NCBI GenBank assembly: GCA_030063045.1 | Contig: JAQSEB010000005.1 | Span: 1,873,001 to 1,937,000 of the forward strand | Reading direction: 5' to 3' | Origin: Pratylenchus scribneri | Lineage: Eukaryota; Nematoda; Chromadorea; Rhabditida; Pratylenchidae | DNA length: 64,000 nucleotides | Part shown: in pieces, positions 21,720 to 33,300 of the stretch | Position numbering within the stretch: the stretch's first letter is position 1 | How the letters are laid out: the number at the start of each line of letters is the position of its first letter | Notes under the pieces: model-generated | Told to the model about the DNA's origin: nothing | Database searches by the model: none | The model's input: the letters and a program-made list of their open reading frames with translations, nothing else | Position numbers and translations under genes: made by a program

Positions 21720-24120
21720 TTCAAAAATAATGTACCTAATTATTTCTCTTTGATATTTTTTTTTAAATTTATGCTTAAAATCCTATTTCCGTTCCTGGAT
21801 CCTGGTTCCATTTTTTGCATTAGTTAACAAGGAAGTAACCAATTTTAGAAGGCAATATTCCATTTGGAAGCCTTAAAAATCCTATAAAAAGCCTCATTCC
21901 AATTTTTTTTAATTTTCAAATTTTAAACCGGAATTTGCCACGGACAAATTTTCTAGACAATTCCCTGTTACTATTGCCCTTTCTATTGAAAAGTTTTTTT
22001 TAATAATTTAAGATAATATTTTCGATAATTAATTAAATAATTTTTAATTTTTTCGTGTGTAATGTCCATGTCTTTTTATAATTAATGTGAATTTTTAGAG
22101 GAATATATTTTCTTCTCTAAATAAATAATTTATGGGTCGTAAATTTTTTACATTTTTAATGATAATTCTAATTGAGATCTGCCCATCTTTATTTTTCCTT
22201 CCCTTACATATATTCTTCCTCTCCCCCAAAAATTGCAATTTTTATAAAAATTTAAAAGTATGTATCAATTTGATGAAAATAGCAAATAAATAATATTTTT
22301 GAGCAAATTTTTGATCAATTTTATTTATTATGTTAATTTTTACGCGAAAATTTCATTGTAAAAATGTAATAATAATCAAAAAATTAACTATTTTTAAAGT
22401 TCACGAAATCTATATTGGTAAATTTAACAAAAAAAATTCTTAATAGGTAATTATTTTGCAATGAAAAATCTGGAAAATATGGATCGATCCAGGAGTAGTA
22501 ATCCAATTTTCTATTAAATTCAATCCGATATTCCCCTAATCAAATTGTTTTATTCACCAACAGAAAATTATAATTTTATTTCTGATAAATTAATTTCAAG
22601 AATTTTATTTTTTTAATTTTCGAGGTCTATTGAAGAATTTTCTCTGGATTTCTTTTTTTTTGACTGTGAATATTTAAAGGAGTACATATATTCCGCTAAG
22701 TAAATAAATAATTTATGGGTAATAATTTTTTTTTTCAGTGATGATGATGAAATACTGAGTCTGCCCTTTTTTATTTAATTTTTTCTCCAATTTAATAATT
22801 CCAATCTCCTAAGAAATTAGAAACTCTTTGAATTTAATAAAAATAATTTTTATGGTGAATATATTTTATTTTTATATTTTTTTGAGATCGATCACGGCAG
22901 TAAAATGCTTTTTTATAATGAATGTAAATTTTTGGTGCAATCTCTGTAAGTAAATTATTTATGGATTACAAATGTTTTAAATGATAATTAAGTCTGCCTT
23001 TTCTTTTAATTTTCCTTTTTTCATAATAACATTTCAATCATTTATTTTCAAATTTAGTATAATTATTTTTCTTTGATATTTTTTAACTTTAGGCTTAAAA
23101 TCTTGTTTCAATTTCTAATTCCATTCTTTTGGCTTTAGTTAACAAGGAAATAATCAATTTTAGAAGGCAATATGACCTTTGAAAACTTTAAGAATCCTCA
23201 CTGCCATTTTTTTCAATTTCAAATTTTAAATCAGAATTTACCATGGATTTATTATCAGTTCCTATTTCCTAGTTACTAAATAATTGCTGTTTTCTACAAA
23301 AAAGTTCAACTTTTTTAATAATTTAAACAATTTTCAAATAATTAATTTTAATTTTTTAAATTTTTTCGCATAATGTTGTCTTCCACCGTTCATAAACTAT
23401 CCGAATTTTTAGACGAATATATTTTCCTCTCTAAATAAATAATTTATGGGTCATAAATTTTTACATTTTTAATGATAATTTTAATTGTAAATCTGTCTTT
23501 TCAATATTTTCCTTCCCTTAAATAAATTCTTCCTCTCCCCAAAAATTGCAATTTTTAAAAAAATTTAAAAGTATGTAATAGAATTGATGAAAATAGCACA
23601 TAATTAATTTTTTTGACCAAATTTTTGACCAATTTTATTTATTATGCTACTTTTTTTCGAGAATATTTCGTTGTAAAAATGTAATAAAAACAAAAAATTA
23701 CCTATTTTTAGAGTTCATAAAATCTATAAAGATAAATTTGTCAAAAAAATATTCTTAATAAGGAACTTATTTTGCAATTTAAAAACTTGGAACCTAAGGA
23801 TCTATTCTGGATTAGGAATCCAATTTTCTATTAAATTCAATCCGATATTCCCCTAATCAAATTGTTTTATTCACCAACAGAAAATTATAATTTTATTTCT
23901 GATAAATTAATTTCAAGAATTTTATTTTTTTAATTTTCGAGGTCTATTGAAGAAATGCCTGGAGAAGTTTTTTTCTGACAATGAATTTTTAAAGGAGTAT
24001 ATTTCCCTCAATAAATAAATAATTTATGGATTATATAATTTTTTGTTTTTTAATGATTATTGTAATTTTAATTCTGTTCTATTTTCTTTTTATTTAATTC
24101 TTCCACTTTACATAGTTCAA
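21720..24120 (+). repeat. Two tandem copies of the C-D higher-order repeat
   Basis: The order is C (21740-22010), unit (22080-22250), D (22220-22565), unit with the D-type box GTACATATATTCCGC (22680). The same order repeats as C (23040-23330), unit, D (23540-23890), unit (23990). The offset between the two copies is about 1.3 kb. Landmarks are CTTTAGTTAACAAGGAA in C and AATTCAATCCGATATTCCCC in D. Confidence 0.8.
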
Positions 24121-25194
24121 TCCTTGTTTTAAAAATGTCTTTTTGAATAATTTTAAAAAATATTTTAATGATGAATAAATTTTATTTTTTTTAAATTTTT
24201 CTAGAGATCGATTTCGATCGCATATTGCTTTTTTATAATGAATGTAAATTTTTAGTGGAATATATTTTCTTTAGTTAATAAATGGTTTATGAGTTGTAAA
24301 ATTTTTTATTTTAATGTTAATTTAATTGTGTCAGTCATTCTTTTAAATTTAATTCTTCCTCTCTCCATAATGAATTTCAACTTGTTTTACGGTTTAAAAT
24401 AATTGATGAATTAATTTTAAAAATTTTAATTTTTTTTAATGTAATGAAGTTGAAAACAATTGATTCAGAATTTCTGCCGAATTGCATTCTAGATAATTTA
24501 TATTTTACTCTATAAATAAATAATTTAAGAGTAATACAAAAAAATTTTATAAAGATATAATTTTTTTTAATTTTTATGATCTAATTCGACTTTTGTTTTA
24601 TCCCGATTTGAAATTTTCGTCTGCATATAAATAATTTATGGTTTATAAATTTTTTAAACTTTTAAGGAGAATTGTTATTGAGTCTGTTCCTTTTTTTTTA
24701 TTAAATTCTTACTCTTACCTACAAAAGAAAATTTCAACTTTTTTAAATTTTTTTAATGTATTAATTTATAGTTTTTCATTTTCTGAAGTTCGATGGGTTT
24801 CTATTTTTTTTAATGGGAAATTTTAAAGGAAAAAAATTTCCTTTATAAATAAATAATTTATGAGTTAAAAATATTTATTATTATTTAATGATAATTTTAG
24901 GAATTTTATGAAATCAGTGCAAATCTGAAACTTTTTTTTTATTATGAATCTTAAAAGTGGTATATTTTACTCATTAAGAAAATTATTTATGAATTGTAAT
25001 TTTTTTAATTTTTTTAGTAATTGTAATCAATTAGCTTTTTTGTAAAATTTACTAAAAATTGATTCGAAAACCTCAAAATTTGTTTTGTCTTTTATTTTAT
25101 TTTTAGGGCTAAAATTTAATTTTTAATAAACAATAAAATTTAAAAAAAAAAATATTAAAATTAGTTTTTAATCAGTAACAAAATTCTTGAACTA
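24121..25194 (+). repeat. Tandem array, left copy of a segmental duplication
   Basis: Positions 24285-25040 align with 33430-34200 unit by unit. They share the variable segments (GTTGAAAACAATTGATTCA and following) and the odd box variant TTAAGAGTAATA. Further boxes lie near 24505, 24620 and 24845. The stretch 25040-25194 is A/T sequence without boxes. Confidence 0.75.
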
Positions 25195-25370
25195 TTCACC
25201 CTTTCATCTTATTGTAATGATCCCTGCTCCAACAAAAAAAAAATTATCTTTTAATGCGCAATAGCCAGTTGGACATAGCCAAGTTAGGATAAAAAATTAA
25301 AAATGCATCCGAAACCTGGCTATATCCATCCGGCACAGAGCGACCGCCCAAATAAATAAAACTTTTTTCG
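25195..25370 (+). repeat. Module I, copy 1, with a short hairpin
   Basis: Contains GCCAGTTGGACATAGCCAA and, inverted, CCTGGCTATATCCATCCGG. Together they form a stem of about 20 bp around AAAAATGCATCCG. Copy 2 is at 60811-60995 with the same stem. It is a candidate small foldback element. Confidence 0.65.
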
Positions 25371-25500
25371 GATGGATGAAAATTGGAAATAGAGGAATTT
25401 GGGCTTTGGGGTATAATATTATGTTGTATAGCACTATCTCTTTGGGTGGTAAAGTTTGGTTTTATGGACTAGGACAAACTATTGGATATATTATTTTAGT
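25371..25500 (+). repeat. Module B fragment
   Basis: Degenerate right part of module B (TTTGGTTTTATGGACTAGG, CAAACTATTGGATATAT). An open frame of 75 codons over 25376-25603 is a by-product of this repeat. Confidence 0.55.
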
Positions 25501-25875
25501 TTATTTTGAATTAATGTTAAGTTTTAATTTTTTTTTGAATTCTTGGGGACAGCGCATTTTTATAATGAGTGCGAATTTTAAAGGAATATATTTTATTCTT
25601 TAAATAAATAATTTATGGGGCGAATTTTTTATTTTAATTATAATTGAGTCTCCCTTATTTACCTAATTTTCCACTTATCAAAGAAAATTTTAAATTGTGT
25701 TTAAAAAAAATTTAAAACGGAATTTTTATAATTAATTTATTTTACTTTTAGTCTTTATCGATTTTATTATTTTATGTGAGTATGAATTTAGGCACATGTA
25801 GGATCCCACTCTGAAATGCCCACCGGAGCAATTGTAATCCGTATTTCCTTTTCGCAATTGTAATATTTTGAATTA
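25501..25875 (+). repeat. Tandem array, + orientation, then a small unique island
   Basis: Boxes at about 25580-25620. Positions 25795-25875 (GGATCCCACTCTGAAATGC) are G+C-richer and match nothing else in the window. Confidence 0.6.
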
Positions 25876-26285
25876 TCTGAAAAAGGGACAAACTTAATAA
25901 TAAATATCATTAAAAAAATTAAACCATAAATTATTTATTAAGAGAGGAAAATATATTAAATAAAAATTTCCATTCTTATAAAAAAAAGAGCGTTGTCAAA
26001 TAGTCAATAGACCTCTAAAAAATTAAAAAAATTAAATTATTTATCACAAAAATTAAAAATATTATTCAAACAGGGATTGTAATTTTCTGCCGGCGAGAAT
26101 TAAATTAAAAAGACACTCGATCATCAGTGAAAAATTAAAAAAAATTATTACGCATTAATAATTTATTCAGAGAGGAAAATATATTCATTTAAAAATTTTT
26201 ATTCAGCAGAAAAAATCGCGATCCATATTGTTTTCAATTTCAATAGACATTTAAAAAATAGCAAACTATTAAAATTATAATTAAT
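25876..26285 (-). repeat. Tandem array, - orientation
   Basis: Reversed boxes lie near 25920-25955 and 26155-26190. Confidence 0.8.
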
Positions 26286-27540
26286 CATTAGATTACTTTT
26301 TAGATTGATAAATTTTCCTGTTTAAATAAATGATTTAAGGGTTATAAAAAATTTTTTTATTGATAATTATAATTTTAACTGAGTCTATCGTCTGTCCCTT
26401 TTCCTCTCTTCACAGAAAATTGCAACTTTTTTTAAAAATATATTTGGATTAATTTTAAGAGTTTTAATTTTTTGACGAGCTGTGCCATGTGCTTTTTAGC
26501 TGATTTTTAATTTTAAAAGAATATATTTTCGTCTATAATAAGATAAGGTATGAGTTATATATTTTTTATTGATAATTCTAATTTTATTAATTCTTCCTCT
26601 CTTCCCATAAAATTTCCGTTACTTATCGGTTTTCTACACGCAGATTTTTCCCCCAAAAAATTAGCTTAAGTTATCCACAAAAATTACACACCCAAAATCA
26701 CAGAAAAGTTTTTTCAACATTTAACAATCAAATATGAGTAATAAAATAATCTCAAAAAAAATTTTCATTTTATGTACAGATAAACGATAAGTACTAGAAT
26801 TTCAATCTCTTTTGAAAAATTTTTAAAATAATTTTTATAATGAATTCTACGATTTTTAATTATTAAAAATTTTTTAACCACAATGATCGAGCAGTAAGCA
26901 ATGATTTTTTTATAATGGAATGTAAAATTTTAAAATATATTTTCGTCTCTAAATTAATTTTTTATGAGCTATAAAATATTTTTTTAATGATTGATTCTAA
27001 ATGAATTGGTTTTATTTAATTCTTTTCCCCAAAGAACATTTCAAATTTTATTTTAAAATTTAAAATAATTGCTGAATTAATTTTAGAATTTTTTATTTCT
27101 AAAAAATTTTTGTTTTTATTTTTTTAATTTTTGAGTTCCATTGAAGGATAATTGAGACAAGTTTTTTCTGATTGTGAATTTTTTTTAACGGGTACATATA
27201 TTCGCCTCGGTAAATAATAATTTATGGGTTATAAAATTTTTCATTTTAATAATAAATATAATTTTAATTCTATTCTCTTTTTATTTAATTCTTCCAATTT
27301 GAATAGCCTAGCTTTACAAATTTAAAAAAAATAATCAAAAGATTAAATATCTGGCCGTGATCAGTGTCCCCGAAAACTCCCGCAAACTCATAAATTAATT
27401 ATTTACTGGGTAAAATATATTCTTTAAAAATTCATTTCATTATGAAAAAATCAAAGGCTTCGACCACAAAAAATTTAAAAAAAAATAAATACTCTTTAAA
27501 ATTCATCAATTATTTTAAATTTAAAATAATTATTAACGAA
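26286..27540 (+). repeat. Tandem array, + orientation, ending reversed
   Basis: Box pairs lie near 26310, 26520, 26940 and 27190 (D-type). Module R interrupts it at 26629-26794. A fragment of module M is at 27350-27390. From about 27390 to 27540 the units are reversed. Confidence 0.7.
26629..26794. mobile_element. Small inverted-repeat element, family R, copy 1
   Basis: The left end reads TTACTTATCGGTTTTCTACA and the right end is its imperfect complement, TACAGATAAACGATAAGTA. It lies inside the unit seam, with AAATTT-like sequence on both sides. Copy 2 at 59487-59669 has the same internal landmarks (TTAAGTTATCC, CAATCAAATCTGAGTAATA-like) and sits in the same position of the unit. It is non-coding and short, as expected for a miniature inverted-repeat element. 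Confidence 0.6.
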
Positions 27541-28477
27541 TAATTTTATGATTTTTTTAATATTTAATTCACATTGAAAGCATAAAATTGATATATTTTT
27601 TTTAATGAAAATTTTTTAAAGGAAAATATTTTACTCTATAAATAAATGATTTATGGGTTAAAAATGTTAATGTTAAGAGCTTATAAATTTTAAATTATTT
27701 TCCCAATTCCAGATATTTAGTTTTTTGATTATTTTTTTATTTTTAAAACATGTTTGAAATTTTTGATATAAAGTATATGAATTTAATAAAAAGAAAAGAG
27801 AACAAAATTAAAATTACAATTATCATTAAAAAATGAAAAATTTTATAACCTATAAATTATTATTTACTGCGGGGAATATATGCACTCCTTTAAAAATTCA
27901 TTGTCAGAAAAAACTTGTCCGGGTATATTTTCAATAGAACTCAAAAATTAAAAAAAAAATAAAATTCTTGAAATTAATTTATCAATTATTTTGAAATAAA
28001 ACAGATTGGCAATTTTGTATTGGATGAGGAAAATTTTTGAATAGAGGAATATCGGATTGAATTTAATTGAAAATTGGATTCCTAAACATGGACCGATCCT
28101 TACGGTTCCAGGTTTTAGATTGCAAAATAAATACCTTTTAAAAATTTTTTTTGTTAAATTTACCATTATAGATTTCGTGTATCTAAAAATAGGTAATTAT
28201 TTTTTATTATATTTTTACAATGAAATTTTCTCGAAAAATGTAGCATAATAAATAAAATTGAATCAAAAATTTGGTCAAGAAAAATTATGTGCTATTTTCA
28301 TAAAATCTGATAATTGATACATACTTGTAAATTTTTTTAAAATTACAATTTTTGGGGAATTAGAAGAATATATATAAAGGAAGAAAAATATTAAAAAGGA
28401 CAGATACTCAATTATTATTAAAATAAAAATTTAAACAAAATTTAGGATACATAAATTATTTATTTTCTGAGGAAAAT
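27541..28477 (-). repeat. Array with mixed orientation and a reversed module D
   Basis: Positions 27600-27670 are one + unit. From about 27771 units are reversed, including the D-type box at 27850-27895. Module D is reversed at 28020-28345 (CGATCCTTACGGTTCCAGG, ACAATGAAATTTTCTCG). Confidence 0.7.
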
Positions 28478-28649
28478 ATATTCCTCTAAAAATTCACAAT
28501 AATTAAAAAAAGACAATAGAGCGACACACGAAAAAATTTAAAAAAATTAAAATTAATTATTTTTCAAATTTTAAAGTGGAATTTGCCACGGACATATTTT
28601 CTAGTCAGTCCCTTTTTAGAGAAAAGTACAAATTTTTTATTAATATTAA
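28478..28649. repeat. 172-bp direct repeat, left copy
   Basis: Near-identical to 29784-29955, from ATATTCCTCTAAAAATTCAC to TTTTTTATTAATATTAA. It spans a switch within itself from a reversed unit to the tail of module C on +. An ordinary unit does not do this, so the two copies share one ancestral junction rather than being two independent units. Confidence 0.9.
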
Positions 28650-29783
28650 CTAGCGGGCGTGCGAAAAGTGGGGCTTAAGGAAAGTGGGTATAAGGAATAT
28701 GTGGGAAGGATTTGGTAAGATGTCGTGTGGATTACAGCAGCCTTCTGTTCATGTTAACGCGCCAAGGCGCGTTCGACCTACCCTAGGGATTGAAATTATT
28801 TAAAGGTCGTGGGCAGGCTCGCTTCGCTCGGCAGCATTTTTCCAGGTTGTGGGCAGGCTTACTAAGGTCGTGGGCTCGATTTTTGAACAGGTTTGCAAAC
28901 CGGTATTTGTGCAGAACAAAAAATTAATGTCATTTTTGAATTCTCCATAGTCGGAAAACCGCTGAATCCCAAATTTCATCTGATTCCGACAAAATTTGTA
29001 TTTTTAAACTTTTTAAAACCGGTTTGCAAACCATCTGTTGCGCTGATCTCAAAACGGATTTCATATTTGAATTCTCCATATTCGAAAACCCACGAATCCC
29101 AATTTTCACCCCATTCTGACAAAATTCCGATTTTTGAATTTTTCTTGAACCGGTTTGCAAATCACCCTTTGCGCGGATTTCAAAACGGATGTCATTTTTG
29201 AATTCCACATGGCCGAAAACCCCCAAGTCAAAATTTGCACCTCATTCTGACAAAATTCCCATTTTTGGACTTTTTTTGAACCGGTTTGCAAACCACCCTT
29301 TGCGCGGATCTCAAAACTAACAGCATTTTTGAATTCGCCATACCTGAAAACCCCCGAGTCCACATTTTCACCGTCCAAATCTGTCATTTTATATAGGGTT
29401 AGCTCTGGGGCGGGATATGGCCAAATCATGACCTGCGCGCCTGACGAATCGAACTCCTCCTAGGCCAAGCTGCGCACCCCAACATGCTCTATATCATTTT
29501 GAAGCCCCCACATTGGAGGTTTTCTCAGGCTATATTTCATTTCAAAATATCCATTTACAAAAAAGTTATAAGCAAAAATGTAAAAAATGCGGCCAAATTA
29601 AGTCCAAAAACCGGTTTTCCCCCTCTGCTAACGACCTGGCCAAATCGAACCTCATCCCAAACCATATCCAAATTCATCAATTTGTGCCCTAACTGGATGC
29701 AGTTTTCCAGGTCCCATCCCCCAACTCTCATCTGGAACCTTATTTTAGCCAAAAAACCGCCTGACATTTCTTTTTATATTGAA
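28650..29783. mobile_element. 1.13-kb G+C-richer insert with 127-bp repeats
   Basis: Bounded exactly by the 172-bp direct repeats. The left third holds TAGCGGGCGTGCGAAAAGTG and a perfect 8-bp stem (AACGCGCC AA GGCGCGTT, 28756-28773), plus two GTGGGCAGGCT blocks. The middle (about 28888-29385) is four tandem copies of about 127 bp, each opening GGTTTGCAAA and containing AATTC, CGAAAACC and TCTGACAAAATT. The right third is unique (AATCGAACTCCTCCTAGGCC). Frames of about 100 codons exist on both strands because the repeat length is close to 42 codons. I do not take them as genes. Class unknown. Confidence 0.7.
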
Positions 29784-29955
29784 ATATTCCTCTAAAAATT
29801 CACAATAATTAAAAAAAGACAATAGAGCGACACACGAAAAAATTTTAAAAAATTAAAATTAAATATTTTTCAAATTTTAAAGTGGAATTTGCCACGGACA
29901 TATTTTCTAGTCAGTCCCTTTTTAGAGAAAAGTACAAATTTTTTATTAATATTAA
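29784..29955. repeat. 172-bp direct repeat, right copy
   Basis: Right partner of 28478-28649. It differs at a few A/T-run positions only. Confidence 0.9.
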
Positions 29956-31514
29956 TCAATATTTTTTTTTGATTAATTAATTTTAATTTTTTTAAGTTTT
30001 TTCGGATAACAGCTCCTTTTCTTTTTATAATGAATGTAAATTTAATAAAGGAATATATTTTCCTCTTTAAATAAATAATTTATGGGTCGTAGATTTTTTA
30101 CATTTTTAATGATAATTTTAATTGAAATCTGTCCTTTCAGTATTTCCTTCCTTATATAACTTTTCTTCTTCTATGACGAAAATAGTGTGTAAATTTCAAC
30201 TTTCGCCCCGACATATATATTCTTCTTCCCCAGAAAATTTCATTTTTTATAAAAATTTATAAATATATATCAGATTTGATGAAAAAGAGCACATAAAAAA
30301 ATTTTTTTTGACGAAATTTTGATCAATTTTAATTATTATGATATTTTTTTGAGAAAATTTCATTGTGAAAATGTAGTAAAGAAACCAAATATTATCTTAT
30401 TTTAAAGTACACGAAATTTGTATTCGTAAATTGTAAAAAGATTCTTAGTAGGTACCTATATTGCAATCTAAAAACCTGGAATCTAAAGATTGGTCGAGGA
30501 TTAGGAATCGAATTTTCAATTAAATTCAATCCGATATTCCTCTATTCAAATGTTTTCCTCATTCAACAGAAAATTCCAACTTGTTTTATTTCAAAATAAT
30601 TGATAAATTTATTTCAAGAATTTTATTTTTTAATTTTTGAAGTCTATTGAAGGACAATGCGAACGTGCTCTTTTTCTGATTGTGTTTTTTTTAAAGAAGT
30701 ACATATATTCCCCGCAGTAAATATAACTAATTTATGAGTTATAAAATTTATCATTTTTTAAATTAATTCTGTTCTCTCTTTTTTACTTAATTCTTCCACA
30801 TTAAATAGCCTTATTTAAAAATTTTTTAAAAAAATAATAAAAAAAACTAAATGATCAGTATCCCCGAAAATATCCGAATACAAAAATCAGCTCATTTTTT
30901 CTTGCAAAACTTAAAACCGGGGATAGATAAATGTTTCGGACGGGACAAAAAATTCTAAAATTATAATATTGGATAATGTATTAAAATTTAATTAATTAAT
31001 AATATTCAATATTTTAATTTATTTTTAATCTAATTGATTAATTACAATTTTAATAGTTTTCATTTTTTAAATGTCAATTGAAGACAATGATTCAGCGCTT
31101 TTTTTAAAGGAATAAATTTTCCTCATAAATAAATTATGGTAATAAATTTTTTTAGAATATGAATTTTTAGTGGAATTTAATTTCCTCTGTTAATAAATGA
31201 TTTATATGTTATAAAATATTTTTTAATTTTTTTAATGTTAATTGTAATTCAGTCTATTCTTTTTATTTAATTCTTCCTTATCTATATCAACAAAAATTTC
31301 GACTTCTATTTTAAAATATTAAATAAAATAATTTTTATAATTAATTTATTTTTCGATTTTTAATTTTCTAAAAATTTTTTGACAGCCATTGTTGATAAAT
31401 CTTTTCTGATTTTAAATTCTTAAAGGAATAATATATTATTCTCTTTAATAAAATAATTTATGAATTAGTTTAATTTTTTATTTAATTCGTCCTCTTTTCA
31501 CACAATATTTCAAC
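29956..31514 (+). repeat. Tandem array with module D and module M
   Basis: Unit boxes at 30055; module D at 30220-30560; D-type box at 30695; module M at 30850-30975 (CAGTATCCCCGAAAATATCC, TGTTTCGGACGGGAC). Ordinary units follow near 31180 and 31430. Confidence 0.75.
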
Positions 31515-31723
31515 CAGAGACCGGCGCTGTACCGTATACGGCAAATTTTTGGAATACCATAATATGGTAAGGCAAAAAATTGGGCAAATACGGACGGAAT
31601 ACGGTAATTTTTTTGTAGTTTTAAAAATAGGTTCAAATACGGCATTTTTTTGACAAATACCACAAATTTTTGAGGGAAAAAAATACGGTACAAAATATGG
31701 AAAATCCATTTTGTCGGTCTATA
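31515..31723. mobile_element. 209-bp hAT-like miniature element with TACGG repeats
   Basis: Left end CAGAGACCGGCGCTG and right end CGGTCTATA are imperfect inverted repeats. The flanking 8 bp are ATTTCAAC at the left and ATTTCAAT at the right, a one-mismatch 8-bp target duplication as hAT elements make. Removing the element restores the array seam. The interior repeats AATACGG or TACGGTA-type motifs on both strands. Confidence 0.7.
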
Positions 31724-32011
31724 ATTTCAATATTTTTAAAATTAAAAATAATTGGTGAATTATTTTAGGAATATTTATTTTTTAGATATGTTAGGTCGTA
31801 CAAAAGACCTTCAGCAGGACTTTATCTAAATGTGATTTTTAAAGGAAAATATTTTCCTCTGTAATTAAATGATTTATGTGTTAGAAATTTTTAATCTTTT
31901 TATTTTAATTGAAAATAATTTATTCATTTTTATTTTATACTTCTTCATATATTTCCATAAAAAAATTTAAACCTCTATTTGAAAAATTTTAATTAAAATC
32001 ATTTTTTTTCA
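31724..32011 (+). repeat. Tandem array, + orientation
   Basis: Boxes near 31840-31880. The preceding variable segment is AGGTCGTACAAAAGACC. Confidence 0.75.
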
Positions 32012-32300
32012 TCGAAACGCATCGAATGGTATATAAATTGTTTGATTTTGATCGAAAATTAAAGTATTTTAAACCAAAAGACTAAAAATATGTTTTAAAT
32101 GGTTTAACTTTTCAATGGGCCAAACCATGATAAATTATATACCATTCGATGCGTCTCGATGAGATCTACAATATGGTATACGGTTTGTAGGGACTAAAAC
32201 CGGTTTCTGATTTATTAGGAATCGAAATAGTCCACATTTGTACCATTTTGGACATGACCACATTTGTACTGCTCTTTGCCAATTGTGGAGATGACCCCGG
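32012..32300. mobile_element. Foldback element, family G, partial copy
   Basis: Inner arms: CGCATCGAATGGTATATAA at the left, and its complement TTATATACCATTCGATGCG at the right, followed by TCTCGATGAGATCTACA. The right arm continues with ACTAAAACCGGTTTCTGAT and CACATTTGTACCATTTT, which correspond to the outer arm of the fuller copy at 43561-44000. The outer left arm is missing here. Confidence 0.75.
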
Positions 32301-32531
32301 GCATAAATTTTCCAATATAAATAAATGATTTATGAGTTGTAAATTTATTTATTTTTTTATGATAATTTTAATTGGGAGTCCGTCTTTTTTTTATTTAATT
32401 CTTCTACTATAAAAAATTGTATTAAAATTCTTTGTAAAAATTTTTAACAAAAATAATTTTATTATGAACTCATTTTTAATTTTTAAATAAATTTTTATAT
32501 AAAATTGTATTTCGGACACCCACCTCACAAC
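32301..32531 (+). repeat. Tandem array unit, + orientation
   Basis: Boxes at 32308-32340. It ends at the left target copy of the next element. Confidence 0.75.
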
Positions 32532-32977
32532 TAGGGTTCAGCGGTACCGGTACTTCGGATCAAAATCGGTACCGGTACTTGCCGGTACCAGCCTACTAGG
32601 TATTCGGTACCGGTACTGGGTTTAGGGTCGGTACCCGGTACCGGTACTCAGCACCGGTCGGTACCGGTACTAGTCGGTACTGGAGAAAAAATGGTAAAAA
32701 ATCATAAAAATTTTTAAAAAATCAATTTTTTTCTTTCAAAAATCAAAAATTTTTGATACAGAGAAATAAAAAATAGCTTCATAAAAGATTTAAATTTGAC
32801 TGAATTCATTTTAAAGAAAAAAATAAAAAAAAATAAAAATTTGGTCAAAAATGCCATTTTAGGGGGTGCTTGTCAGTACCGACTAGTACCGGTACTGGCA
32901 AAATCGGTACCGGTACTGGCCAAAGGCCGGTACTTCGGTACCAGTACCGACCGGTACTACGGTACCGCTGAACCCTA
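32532..32977. mobile_element. 446-bp hAT-like miniature element with GGTACCGG repeats
   Basis: Perfect 18-bp inverted ends: TAGGGTTCAGCGGTACCG at the left and its complement at the right. The flanks CTCACAAC and CACACAAC differ at one base and fit an 8-bp target duplication. About 150 bp at the left and 110 bp at the right are dense runs of GGTACCGGTACT-type motifs on both strands, around an A/T-rich centre. An open frame through the right half is repeat by-product. Confidence 0.85.
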
Positions 32978-33300
32978 CACACAACTCTCACCCCACCCTT
33001 AGGTATACCCAAAAACGATGGCGACATTTCATTTTATATTGAATATAATTATTTTATAAATAAATTTGATTTACACTTTTCATTTGTCTAAATCCAACTT
33101 TAAGAGTGGCAGATAAATTACCTCAAAGCAAACTTTCTAATTTTAAAAAGCATGAATTTTTAAATAGCCAACTGAAATCCCATTTTCAAGAACCACAAAT
33201 ACATTTTGGGTTGTTGATCGGTATTTGCAGCCATGTTGGGAATAAAATGATTGAGAAAAGAAGCAAGACTAATTTAATTTTTCCTTTCCCCTCGGATAAT
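32978..33300 (+). repeat. Module P, copy 2
   Basis: Carries AAGAGTGGCAGATAAATTAC, AATACATTTTGGGTTGTTGA and TTGCAGCCATGTTGGG. The 69-codon frame at 33106-33315 is not kept in the other P copies, which carry frame-breaking indels. Confidence 0.65.

Noticed and set aside
25376..25603. 75-codon frame
   Set aside because: It lies in a degenerate module B fragment and one array unit; other B copies are not open in this frame.
28741..28860. tRNA-like sequence (GCGCGTTCGACC and nearby stems)
   Set aside because: No acceptor stem or anticodon arm can be fitted around it.
28893..29429. Overlapping 98-107 codon frames on both strands
   Set aside because: They all lie in the 127-bp tandem repeats, whose length is near 42 codons, so long frames appear on either strand. 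No start, splice or domain evidence.
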